Assembly: GCA_035771175.1 (NCBI GenBank)
Contig: CM069606.1
Location: forward strand, 28,291,816 to 28,355,815
Length of the DNA stretch: 64,000 nt
Reading direction: 5' to 3'
From: Paratinospora sagittata
Taxonomy: Eukaryota > Streptophyta > Magnoliopsida > Ranunculales > Menispermaceae
Shown here: in pieces, positions 50,314 through 59,643 of the stretch
Layout: every line of letters starts with the position of its first letter
Position numbering within the stretch: position 1 is the first letter of the stretch
The notes under the pieces: model-generated
Databases searched by the model: none
What the model saw: the letters and a program-made list of their open reading frames with translations, nothing else
Told to the model about the DNA's origin: nothing
Made by a program: the position numbers and the translations under genes

Positions 50314-50510
50314 GTATAACCATGTACATAATAATCTAATCCCTTGATACACACATCTTATATATAATAAAATATTGTATGCATTAATTTAAATCATGTT
50401 CCATATTATTCCATCATATGCTCCATCATAATCCAATATATATGGTTCAATGATCTCAAATAATCGTTGATCATTTATTCACTTAATTGGTATGGATTTT
50501 AATAATAATC
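49330..50510 (+). mobile_element. LTR of family B, plus orientation (probably solo)
   Basis: Starts TGTAACACTAACACCCC. Positions about 49,620-50,055 are the reverse complement of about 61,720-62,150, the same LTR family in opposite orientation. Contains a tandem pair of a 45-bp unit (CCCAAAGATTGCA...GGGCCAATCGCA, 49,789-49,871) and an (AT)n microsatellite. The right boundary is not visible, as a chromovirus LTR starts at 50,511. Confidence 0.65.
50247..50311. repeat. (AT)n microsatellite
   Basis: About 32 perfect AT units. On the minus strand it produces a meaningless Tyr-Ile repeat frame. Confidence 0.97.
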
Positions 50511-50843
50511 TGATAGAACTAATCTTGTTAAGAAACAAATCAATGAATCAAATGAGTTTTATTACAGAAAGAAGAGCAATGTTACAACATGATTATTACA
50601 GGCAAATTTGAGAGGTGCGCCACTCTCCACATTTACAAATGAACTTCACAAAAGAATGTCCTAACCCACTCTCTTAGTCTCTATTTATACCCTTTACACC
50701 TAATACAAGAAACCGCCCAACTCTCTCACCAGTACCCAAAAACAGCAAGTTATCCTTTCACTTAAACTCCAGCATCTTTTGACTCCTACGTTTTCTTTCC
50801 TGTATTTCGCCTCGCATAAGTAAATCGTACCTATGGCTTATCA
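50511..50843 (-). repeat. 3' LTR (333 bp) of chromovirus G1
   Basis: Minus strand TGATAAGCCATAGG to GTTCTATCA, 5-bp inverted ends TGATA/TATCA. It follows directly on a purine-rich tract (GGGCAGGGGGTAT) and the pol stop. It has a TATA box (TATAAATA, 50,682-50,689) and an AATAAA signal (50,558-50,563) on the minus strand, in the order expected for an active-type LTR. The matching 5' LTR is missing. Confidence 0.85.
50682..50689 (-). promoter_or_regulatory. TATA box in G1 LTR
   Basis: TATAAATA on the minus strand about 155 bp into the LTR and about 120 bp before the AATAAA signal. Confidence 0.6.
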
Positions 50844-50879
50844 ATACCCCCTGCCCAAAGTTTGACCTTGTCCTCAAGG

Positions 50880-52193
50880 TCAAAATCTGGAATCAAACGT
50901 CTCCCACGTGGCCTCGGAATCAAGAAGGCCTTGCCAACGTATAAAAACATTTGGACCTACTGCTGTAGAACATGGAACATGAGGCCGGACACTCAAAACA
51001 GCCTCAAGAACCACTTGTAGCTCAAAAATTATCCCGTAGTTGTGGAGGTAAGGAATGCGACGATTGCATAGCACCAATAGCACCAATAGCACGACGTAAC
51101 TGTGAAACATGAAACACAGGATGCAAAGAAGTAGCGGCAGGTAAACGAAGGCGCTACGCCACTGCATCAATTTTCTCCAACACCTCGAAAGGACCATAAA
51201 AGCGAGGGGCCAATTTCTCATTCCGACAACGAGCCAAAGAACCTTGACGATAAGGGCAGAGTTTAAGGAAAACAAACTCTCCCAACTGAAATTGAACATC
51301 CAGCCGTTTACGATCGGCATAAGCTTTTTCATCACCAGTTGAGCACGACCCAAATTGGCTTTAAGAACATCCAACAACTGATCACGGTCAACTAACTGTT
51401 GATCAATCGCAGAAACAACTGTGGAATCTGAGCTATATCGAATTAGAGGTGCCGAAGGACGCCCATAAAGAGCCAAGTAAGGGGTCATACAGGTGGACGA
51501 GTGGAAAGGTGTTATACCAATATTCCGCCAAATGCAACCACCTACACCACAGCTTCAGTCTCTCGGACACAAAGCAACGCAAATATCCCTCCAAACATCT
51601 ATTCACAACTTCATTTTGGCCATCCGTTTGAGGATGGTATGCGGTACTATGCTTAAACTCGTCCCTTGAAGACGAAACAATTTGGTCCAAAAAAGGATGA
51701 GAAAAACCTTGTCACGATCCGAAATTATAGAGCGTGGAATGCCATGTAACCTCACCACCTCTTTAGTAAACACAACTGCAACAGATTGGGCAGTAAATGG
51801 GTGGCAAAGAGCAATGAAATGAGCATATTTGGACAATCAATCCACCACAACAAAAATAGAGTTAAACCCATCGGACCAAGGAAGACCCCCTATGAAATCC
51901 ATGGTAATGTCGTCCCAAACCTACTGCGGCAATGGGAGTGGCTGCAACAAATCTGCAGGAGAAAGCGCCAATGTCTTATTTCTTTGACAAACCTCGCACT
52001 GATCTACAAAATCACACACAGCCTTGCGCATGCCTGGCCAATACCACTCAACAGCTAGGCGTTTATAAGACTCGAATTCACCGAAATGACCACCAACTGT
52101 TGTCGCATGAAATTCATGAAGAAGAGTAGGAATGAAAGCAGAATTTCGTGGCAAAACGAGACGACCCCGAAAGCGCAAAAGGTCATTGTCCAC
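50880..52193 (-). pseudogene. G1 integrase and chromodomain
   Basis: Zinc-binding HHCC part (FHATTVGGHFGEFESYKR, CEVCQRN) at 51,921-52,193. Core in 51,433-51,836 with IISDRDKVF and [17 protein letters not shown], so Asp and Glu of the DDE triad remain. A TGA (51,837-51,839) follows the first Asp, and a frameshift near 51,690 splits the core. The tail ends with the chromodomain-like FIRWQGLLDSEATWETFDSR. Confidence 0.85.
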
Positions 52194-52196
52194 CGA

Positions 52197-52859
52197 TTAA
52201 CCTGGATAATTCAAAGAATTTTGTTGAACCTGTAGACGTAGCTGAGTAAAATGTTCATCATTAGACAATTGCTGATGCAAATCAGCCCAATTCAGTACCA
52301 ACAGCAAACTAAGAACCGATAGAGACGTGGATTCAACGCGAGAAAGAGCATCTGCAACCTTGTTCTCCAATCCCAGACGATATTGAATTTCAAAATCATA
52401 ACCCAACAATTTTGTTAACCATCGTTGATGCTTTTCACTAACCATCCGCTGCACAGGGAGAAGCTTTAAACTCTTTTGATCAGTGTGCCCAATAAATCGG
52501 CATCCAAGAAGATACGGTCGCCATCTTTGAATTGACAATACTATCGCCATAAGTTCCGTCTCATACACCGACTTAAGGCGCTCACGAGTAGAAAGAACCA
52601 AACTAAAGTAAGCAATTGGTCGTCCATTCTGTATTAAAACTGCCCCCAAACCATACCCAGAAGCATCCGTTTCAATAACGAATGGTTTAGTAAAATTGGG
52701 AAGGGCCAACACCGGAATAGAAACCAGAGCAGATTTCAGCTTCTGAAAAGCAACCTCAGCCGCATCAGTCCACACAAAACAATCCCCCTTAAGTTGCTCT
52801 GTCAACGGCCAAGCAAGATCACCATAACCCTTGACAAACTTTCTATAATACCCCGTCAA
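52197..52859 (-). pseudogene. G1 RNase H and connection domain
   Basis: Open frame of 220 codons: TGYYRKFVKGYGDLAWPLTE, FVIETDASGYGLGAVLIQ, YETELMAIVLSIQRWRPYL and YRLGLENKVADALSRV. Conserved D (TDAS) and E (YETE) are kept. Ends in a stop just before the integrase frame. Confidence 0.88.
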
Positions 52860-52895
52860 ACCCAGAAATTCACGCAGCTCACGAAGGTTCCGCGG

Positions 52896-53990
52896 CTACG
52901 GCCAACGTAACATAGCATCAATCTTAGATGAATTAGTCGATACCCCCTGCACCGACACCACATGACCCAAATACTCCACGGTTGGCTGCCCAAAAGCACA
53001 TTTCTTTTTGTTGACAAACAAGTGATGGTGTCGCAACACCCCAAACACCTTTTGTAAATGGTCCAAATGGTTGTCCAAAGAATCACTGTAAACAAAAATA
53101 TCATTAAAAAATACCAACACAAACTTCCGAAGATAATCCCGAAACACATCATTCATCAAAGCTTGGAAAGTAGCTGGTGCGTTAGTCAAGCCAAAAGGCA
53201 TAACTAAAAATTCATAATGGCCGTAATGTGTCCGGAAGGCCGTCTTTGGAACATCACAGGGCTTGACTCTAATTTGATGATAACCGGACTTCAAATCTAT
53301 CTTCGTAAACACCTTCGCCCCATAAAGTTCATCTAAAAGTTCATCAATCATTGGTATTGGAAACTTGTCGGCAACAATTTCCCTATTCAACTCCCTATGT
53401 TACCCAGACTCTTTACTTTAGCCCGACGTACTGGTGTCCAACACTTCATGAAGCGACATGGGTATGGGATATGTGTCCGACTCTTTGGATTTTAAAATAT
53501 TACTATGTAGATTCTCTAATGGAAAGAAGATAAAGGATGAAAGTTGATGACTAATAAGTGAAATTTACTTTAAGTTGGAGAACCAAACGGACAATAAATG
53601 AGTGAAAAGAAGAAAAAAAGGAAAAAACGACATATAATATAGCCAAGTCCCCGTATCTCAAAATTCGAAAATGAACAAGTCAGACCTCTAGATATGTACC
53701 CATATCCAACACCCATACCCGAGTCCAGGTAACATAGTCAACGCCCTATAATCCACAAAAAGCGCCAACTCCCATACTTCTTCTTAACTAATAAAACCGG
53801 GCTGGAGAATGGACTAGTGCTTGGTTATATGATTCCAGCAGCTAGCATCTCTTGGACTAGATGTTCTATCTCATCCTTCTGCGACTGTGGATATCGAGGT
53901 TCCTGCCTTCAAGACAATAACATGGTCTCGTGAGCGAGCCAGTGGAAAATCGTCTGGTAGGTGAAAGATGTCTTCAAAATCTTGCAACAA
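52896..53990 (-). pseudogene. G1 reverse transcriptase, interrupted by MITE M copy 4
   Basis: The main frame (52,896-53,390) has [29 protein letters not shown] and [16 protein letters not shown]. The catalytic box reads [10 protein letters not shown], so one of the two aspartates is Asn. The upstream RT part continues right of the MITE (53,746-53,990), ending near VDYRAL; sequence across the MITE would be contiguous. Confidence 0.88.
53395..53737 (+). mobile_element. hAT-type MITE, family M, copy 4 (343 bp), inside G1 RT
   Basis: CTATGTTACCCAGACTC to GAGTCCAGGTAACATAG. Target duplication TCAACTCC (53,387-53,394) and TCAACGCC (53,738-53,745), one mismatch; TCAACGCC fits the uninterrupted RT reading. 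This places at least one transposition of family M after G1 inserted. Confidence 0.93.
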
Positions 53991-53993
53991 ACT

Positions 53994-54495
53994 CTATAGA
54001 TCACCCGAAATTTCAGCCTGATCTGATAGCGATGACAACGTCACAGAATTCAATTCCAACAATACGCCCGCACCTTCATGTTGAATTGCTCGCATCATCG
54101 CCTTCAATGAAATCTGCGTGCGACTCAATCTCGAATTACCTTGCAAAGTGACCTGCGTTTCTCCCACAATAAACCGCATGGTAAGGATGGTCCAATTGAT
54201 GTTAGTGGTGCCTAAAGTCGACAACCATTGCATGCCCAAGATAATGTCGGCAATGCCCAAAGCCAATGGTAAAAAATCCTCAACTATTTCTATTGTTGAG
54301 AGAGAGTTGGACCCCCTTGCATATGCCCTCGCCCCTCACCGAAATACTGGTACCCATCACTACACCATAACCCGTGGTTTTCGTCAATGGCAACTCCAAT
54401 TTCTGCACCAGTGTTTCTGAAATAAAATTATGAGTGGAGCCATCGTCGATTAACACAACTAGCTCATGTTTTCCAATAGAACCTTTAACCTTCAT
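53994..54495 (-). pseudogene. G1 aspartic protease
   Basis: Two frames, 54,280-54,495 with VVLIDDGSTHNFIS (catalytic D-D-G-S-T in place of the more usual D-S-G-A-T) and 53,994-54,266 with DIILGMQWLSTLG. A break between them separates the domain halves. Confidence 0.78.
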
Positions 54496-54616
54496 AGTTT
54501 AACCCAACCACTGAATTCAAAGTTACCTCCACTCCATGGCTATCGTCGAGCTCTGGCTGCACCTGTAACCCATCTTCAACATCATCGATGTCGAAGTCAT
54601 CTCCAACCAACAGCAC

Positions 54617-55621
54617 CTATAACTCCTTCTTCTTGCATCTATGACCTGGAGCAAATTTCTGGTCGCAACGGAAACAGAGGTCGCATTCTCGACGTTGTTG
54701 CATCTCCGACTCTGTCAAACGCCGATATTGAGAACCCATCTGTTGTTCACGTCCACTCTTCTCCACTGTAGAAGGAAGCACTACTATGCGTTGGAACGAT
54801 GAAGAAGAGCGAGAAGAGTTAGGGGTACCCGCTGATGAAGAAAAAATGTGAGAGGATCCAGCGTTTACGGAACCGGTGCCCTGGAATGATCCTTTTCCCA
54901 GAAAAAATGATCGAGAAGAAGATGGGGGAAAAAGAACATGATTCTTATCTTCAATTTGTTGAGCAATGTCCATAATCTGTGATAAACCCTTGGGTTTGAG
55001 TAAACGAACCTCTGCCCTAATTTTTTATTTCAATCCATTGATGAAACTGCTCTCAAGCACTGGATCGCTTACACCTGTTAACGATGTCGCGAGCTCTTCA
55101 AATCGAAGCTGAAATTCTCGCACCGTTCCTTCTTGACGAATAGCCAAAAACTTCTCATAAAGGTTGCCTTCTTATGCCAATCAAAAACGATCGAGCAACA
55201 TATCACAAAATTTTATCCAATGTCGAATTGCATGCCAACCTTCCTCTCGTTGCATTCAAGCTAACGCCTCTCCTTCCATACACCCCGTAGCTGCTTCCAG
55301 TTTCTCCCCATACGTCATCTTATTCACCTGTGAAATATCGTTTCGCACGGAACAACCATCCATCAAGGTTTTCACCATCAAACGTTGGAAGATCCAACTT
55401 ACAAATACGATCATCACATCGATGAGTACTCTTCCATCCTCGAAGCATGAGCAAATCCTGGATCGATCTGTGGTTGAATCAACTGATCGAGTTTATTCAT
55501 GATCATCTCAATGTTTTTTTTTCAAAACAAGAATCTTCTCTAAACCCTCCTTGAATCGATCGAGCTCTCTCTGCCAATCCTCTTGTATCGAAGCATTTTT
55601 CTCCTCCATAGGTTCCATGCT
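54617..55621 (-). pseudogene. G1 gag with zinc-knuckle-like end
   Basis: Starts around MEPMEEKNASIQED (minus, near 55,619). The middle is broken by stops. The last 118 codons (54,617-54,973) end with CDLCFRCDQKFAPGHRCKKK, the modified Cys-His knuckle common in this gypsy group. Confidence 0.75.
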
Positions 55622-55635
55622 TAATCTTCTCTAAA

Positions 55636-57102
55636 CCCTTGTACGTTCATTACCACATGATTCGGAAGAGTTACATGTACGCATTTCTTGAAGAAATCTA
55701 TTTGTGCATTTACTAGAGTTAACCAATCCATCCCTAAAATTATATCATAATCTTCTATGTTCATTACTAATGGCTCTATGTGGAAAAGTTCCCCATTCAA
55801 TCTAAGTTCACAATTTGGACTTCTTTGTTAAACTTCAAGTTCTGACCCAATCTGTGTAAACACCATTACTTTGGTTTCAATGGGTTCAACTTCTAGTCCT
55901 AGTTGTTGAACCATAGACGAGGAGATGAAAGAATGAGTAGACCCTGAATCAAACAACACCCGAGTTGTTGAGTTAAAAAGGAAAAAACACCTTCCACCAC
56001 TGCGTAATCAACATGCTCCTGCCCCACAACTGCGTACACACGGCCTTGTTATCGTTGGCTTTGTGGTTGGGCGGCCCTCAGCTGTTGTAGCACTAATTGT
56101 GGAGCAACATACGTTGTGGAGGGGCCTGATTTGGCTGTTGACAGTTCCGCACAATATGACCAAGTTGTCTACACCAATAACAAGTTCTGGGATCTTGTGG
56201 TTGCATCGCTTGTTGTCGCATCGAGTTGATGAAGCTTGTGGTGGTTGACTTTCAGACTTAGCTAGCATTCCTTGGTTGTTTTCTAGTATCTTTTGTTTTT
56301 TTTCCCATTGCTCCTTGATTTCCTGAATTTCCACCACATTAAAATTTCCTAGAAGTGTTCTGCCTTTGGAAATTTTTGGACCGTTTTCCTTTGTTCTTTA
56401 TCTGCTCCTGTTGTTGTCTTTCTTGTGCAAATTGCATTGCCCGATTTACCACTACCCGATAATGTTCAACCTCCAGAATAGACAATGCTTGTCTCAATTC
56501 TGATCGAAGCCCTTTATAAAATTTCTTCGCCTTCTCTCTTTCGTTAGAGACGGTAGACAATGAGAAAACTAACAATTCAGTAAACTTTGTCGAATATTCC
56601 TGAATTGACATATGCCCCTGATATGGCTTACAAAACTCATGTTATTTCTGCCTCTTAATAGCTTTTGCGAAATATTCAACCAAAAAAGCTTCAAACTCAA
56701 GCCAAGTCATGGTGGTTACATTTACAGTTGGGTCTTTAATTGTTTTCCACCAACTGTTGGCCACTCCTACCAATTGATAGGCTACCCGAGGGATTTTTCG
56801 ATTATCTAGGATGCCCATTGCATCAAAAGCTTTCTAGGTCTCATCCAACCATTTTTGTGCAGCATCTACATTTGGTTTTCCTTCAAAAGTTAATGATTGG
56901 AGTCTCTTAAACTTGATGATTTGTTTTGTCTGTTAATCTTCCTCATTCCTATTAACATTTTCCTAGACTTGCAGAGCTCTGGAGTGTCGCCCCAAAGTGG
57001 CTTCCATTCGAGCATCCAGATATTCTATAAAGTTTTTGAAAAATTGTCCCACTCCATAAGGAGGTTGCTCAGTTTGCTCCTCCATTTGGATAGGCACATT
57101 TT
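55636..57102 (-). pseudogene. Gypsy element G2: gag C-part and protease
   Basis: Minus strand. Retrotransposon gag with MSIQEYSTKFTELLVFSL and FYKGLRSELRQALSILEVE (56,339-56,611), a Gln/Lys-rich stretch, then protease debris (about 55,656-56,000) with VLFDSGSTHSFI-like and YDIILGMDWL-like segments in different frames. Gag continues to the right at 61,504-61,706 after solo LTR S2. Cut on the left by G1, so RT and integrase are missing. Confidence 0.8.
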
Positions 57103-57305
57103 TGTAATGCCCCGAAATTTCCTCCGTCTAGGCCCCGAAAAATGGCGAAAACCCTGAATCAAGGCCCTGGAAAGTGGTCGAGACACACCCAGCTTGGGAC
57201 AAGCCGTGGAACGCATTCCACGGCCAGGAACGCGTTCTAGCTGGGTAAAATACAAAAAATGAGAGAATTTTGTGTGGGCCCCACTGTGACTTGGCTTGGT
57301 ATATA

Positions 57306-57900
57306 CCCCTTTTTGTCTTTCATTTGCACATTTAGAACACTTGAGAGAGGGGAAAGAATAGGAGAAAAAGAGGAGGAGAGAAACTTGAGGCTTTGGTGAT
57401 CTTGATGAATCTCTTCCAAGGTAGGTGTGATTCACCTCTTCCCTTCATAAAATCTCCTTAGAATGTGTTGGTGTGCTTCAATTTGATCTAAGGACAGCTA
57501 TGGGTAGCGGTTTGGGAGAATTCTCAAACCAGGGCTTGGTTGAATGTTTTTGAAATGGTTTAAGAATGAGGGGAATGAGTTCCCTAAACCTTAATCCACG
57601 CCCCTTTAGTGTTTCCAAGCCTTAAACCTCACTTTTATGGTTGCATGAAGTTAGGGTTTCCATAGAACCCTAAGAACCGAAATGCATGCTTAGGATTTGG
57701 ATTCCTAGAATGATTTAGAACCCAATGGTGGCAATTTCCCCAATTTTTTATGAGAAATTGTGGGTACTGCATGTAAATGACCTAGCCCTAGAATTTGGAC
57801 CTAGGGTTTTCCATAGAAGGTGCATGTGACATTGTGACCTATGTGGATTATGTTAGCATGCTTAGATGATTTATGGTGTTAATTTGGAGTTTCCAATGGC
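57306..57900 (+). repeat. Perfect 595-bp direct repeat, left copy
   Basis: Identical, as far as read by eye, to 59,049-59,643: both start CCCCTTTTTGTCTTTCATTT and end GAGTTTCCAATGGC. The left copy is preceded by its native LTR context (GGTATATA). Confidence 0.95.
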
Positions 57901-58056
57901 CAATTACATGATTACCCTTCAAAAAAAAAAAAATCTCACAAATGCCATTTACATACAAATAATGACTCATTTGCCATACTTTACTGTTCATTGCACAGTC
58001 AGCACGCCAAACAAGCGCCACGTCGACGCGGAGGTGGCATTTTTTTTAAAATGAAG

Positions 58057-58145
58057 GGAAGGCGTCTTTTGAAAAGACGCCTTCCTTTAAAATTTTTTTT
58101 TTTTTACAAGTTGAAGGGAAGGCGTCTTTTGAAAAGACGCCTTCC
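58057..58145. repeat. Two 29-bp palindromes in the left arm
   Basis: 58,057-58,085 and 58,117-58,145. Each is GGAAGGCGTCTTTT, G, AAAAGACGCCTTCC: a perfect inverted repeat of 14-base arms around one base. Confidence 0.95.
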
Positions 58146-58236
58146 CTTCAAATTTTTTTTTTTTTATCCTTTCCTTTCTTTTTTCTTTCGTTGAATCGGT
58201 ATCACCCCCAATTCCCCCAATTCTCAGTTTATGAAG

Positions 58237-58578
58237 TCACATGCCTATGTAAATCGTCTCCACCAAATCCATCTCCTTCTTCACTGAAGTAATCTGAGGA
58301 TGAGCCTTTTTCATCATCAAGACTGAGAGAGTATTAAATAACTTCAGACTTCTACCGTTGTAAAGCAACAAATCTGCAGCAAAACTATCCATTTCGTTTG
58401 CACCCAACATGGTTTCCACGACATAGTTCATGCCTTCCTTAATTTCGGGCTGCTCATACTTGACCTTCCCGTCATACATCAAAGACGGATTGAGAAACGC
58501 TGCAGCTGCATGTATCTTATGAATTATAATTTCATCCCTTTTCAGTGTAAATAATTCTAAAATCTTCGAGTACTTCAA
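58237..58578 (-). pseudogene. hAT-type (DUF659-like) transposase fragment captured in the foldback element
   Basis: 113-codon frame. It includes KIHAAAAFLNPSLMYDGKV, MNYVVETMLG and LLLYNGRSLKLFN, which resembles the segment (H)AAG.FLNP...Y at the region between DUF659 and the dimerisation domain of plant hAT transposase-like proteins. No catalytic core is included. It may be read-through coding or a fossil. Assignment is from memory of the family pattern. Confidence 0.6.
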
Positions 58579-58742
58579 TGACGAACGAGATGGATTTGGT
58601 GCAGACGATCTCTCAGATTAATATCTAAGTGCCTAGTGGTTCGTTTACAGAGGCTTGTGACTTCAGAAACTTAGAATTGGGGGTGATACCGATTCAACGA
58701 AAGAAAAAAGAAAGGAAAGGATAAAAAAAAAAAAAGTGGAAG

Positions 58743-58889
58743 GGAAGGCGTCTTTTCAAAAGACGCCTTCCCTTCAACTTGTAAAAAAAAAAAATTTTTA
58801 AGGGAAGGCGTCTTTTCAAAAGACGCCTTCCCTTCCACTTATAAAAAAAAAAATTTGAAGGGAAGGCGTCTTTTGAAAAGACGCCTTCC
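58743..58889. repeat. Three 29-bp palindromes in the right arm
   Basis: 58,743-58,771, 58,803-58,831 and 58,861-58,889, same unit as in the left arm. Two have C and one has G in the centre. The right arm has one unit more than the left. Confidence 0.95.
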
Positions 58890-59048
58890 CTTCATTTAAA
58901 AAAAATGCCACCTCCGCGTCGACGTGGCGCTTGTTTGGCGTGCTGACTGTGCAATGAACAGTAAAGTATGGCAAATTAGTCATTATTTGTATGTAAATGG
59001 CATTTGTGAGATTTTTTTTTTTTTGAAGGGTAATCATGTCATTAGGCC

Positions 59049-59643
59049 CCCCTTTTTGTCTTTCATTTGCACATTTAGAACACTTGAGAGAGGGGAAAGA
59101 ATAGGAGAAAAAGAGGAGGAGAGAAACTTGAGGCTTTGGTGATCTTGATGAATCTCTTCCAAGGTAGGTGTGATTCACCTCTTCCCTTCATAAAATCTCC
59201 TTAGAATGTGTTGGTGTGCTTCAATTTGATCTAAGGACAGCTATGGGTAGCGGTTTGGGAGAATTCTCAAACCAGGGCTTGGTTGAATGTTTTTGAAATG
59301 GTTTAAGAATGAGGGGAATGAGTTCCCTAAACCTTAATCCACGCCCCTTTAGTGTTTCCAAGCCTTAAACCTCACTTTTATGGTTGCATGAAGTTAGGGT
59401 TTCCATAGAACCCTAAGAACCGAAATGCATGCTTAGGATTTGGATTCCTAGAATGATTTAGAACCCAATGGTGGCAATTTCCCCAATTTTTTATGAGAAA
59501 TTGTGGGTACTGCATGTAAATGACCTAGCCCTAGAATTTGGACCTAGGGTTTTCCATAGAAGGTGCATGTGACATTGTGACCTATGTGGATTATGTTAGC
59601 ATGCTTAGATGATTTATGGTGTTAATTTGGAGTTTCCAATGGC
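59049..59643 (+). repeat. Perfect 595-bp direct repeat, right copy
   Basis: Same length and sequence as 57,306-57,900. Continues into native LTR sequence on the right (ATAACATGTTGGC). Only the foldback element lies between the copies. Confidence 0.95.

Larger units (their letters stand above)
50844..55625 (-). pseudogene. Chromovirus G1 gag-pol (Ty3/gypsy), nearly complete but broken
   Basis: Minus strand, right to left: gag (54,617-55,621), protease (53,994-54,495), RT (52,896-53,990, split by a MITE), RNase H (52,197-52,859), integrase (about 51,430-52,193), integrase tail and chromodomain (about 50,850-51,488). The short LTR and the chromodomain at the pol end suggest the Reina group of chromoviruses (inference). 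Defects: a MITE in RT, FFND in place of FFDD, a TGA just after the first integrase Asp, several further stops and shifts, no 5' LTR or primer site. Its right edge (about 55,636) abuts element G2 without a target duplication. Confidence 0.88.
57901..59048. mobile_element. Foldback transposon with about 340-bp inverted arms
   Basis: Arms 57,902-about 58,245 and about 58,650-59,047 are inverted copies: ACATGATTACCCTTC outermost, then GCACGCCAAACAAGCGCCAC, a block of 29-bp palindromes, then GAATCGGTATCACCCCCAAT and GAAGTCACA innermost. The central part of about 400 bp carries a transposase fragment. Structure fits a non-autonomous Mutator-like or foldback element. No normal short target duplication is visible; instead the 595-bp repeats adjoin both ends. 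Confidence 0.8.

Noticed and set aside
50041..50352. 103-codon minus frame with Tyr-Ile repeats
   Set aside because: Translation of the (AT)n microsatellite and a pyrimidine tract in an LTR.
58057..58889. Array of palindromes spaced about 60 bp, suggestive of a CRISPR array
   Set aside because: Plant nuclear DNA, spacers are not unique, and the array is the inverted arms of a transposon.
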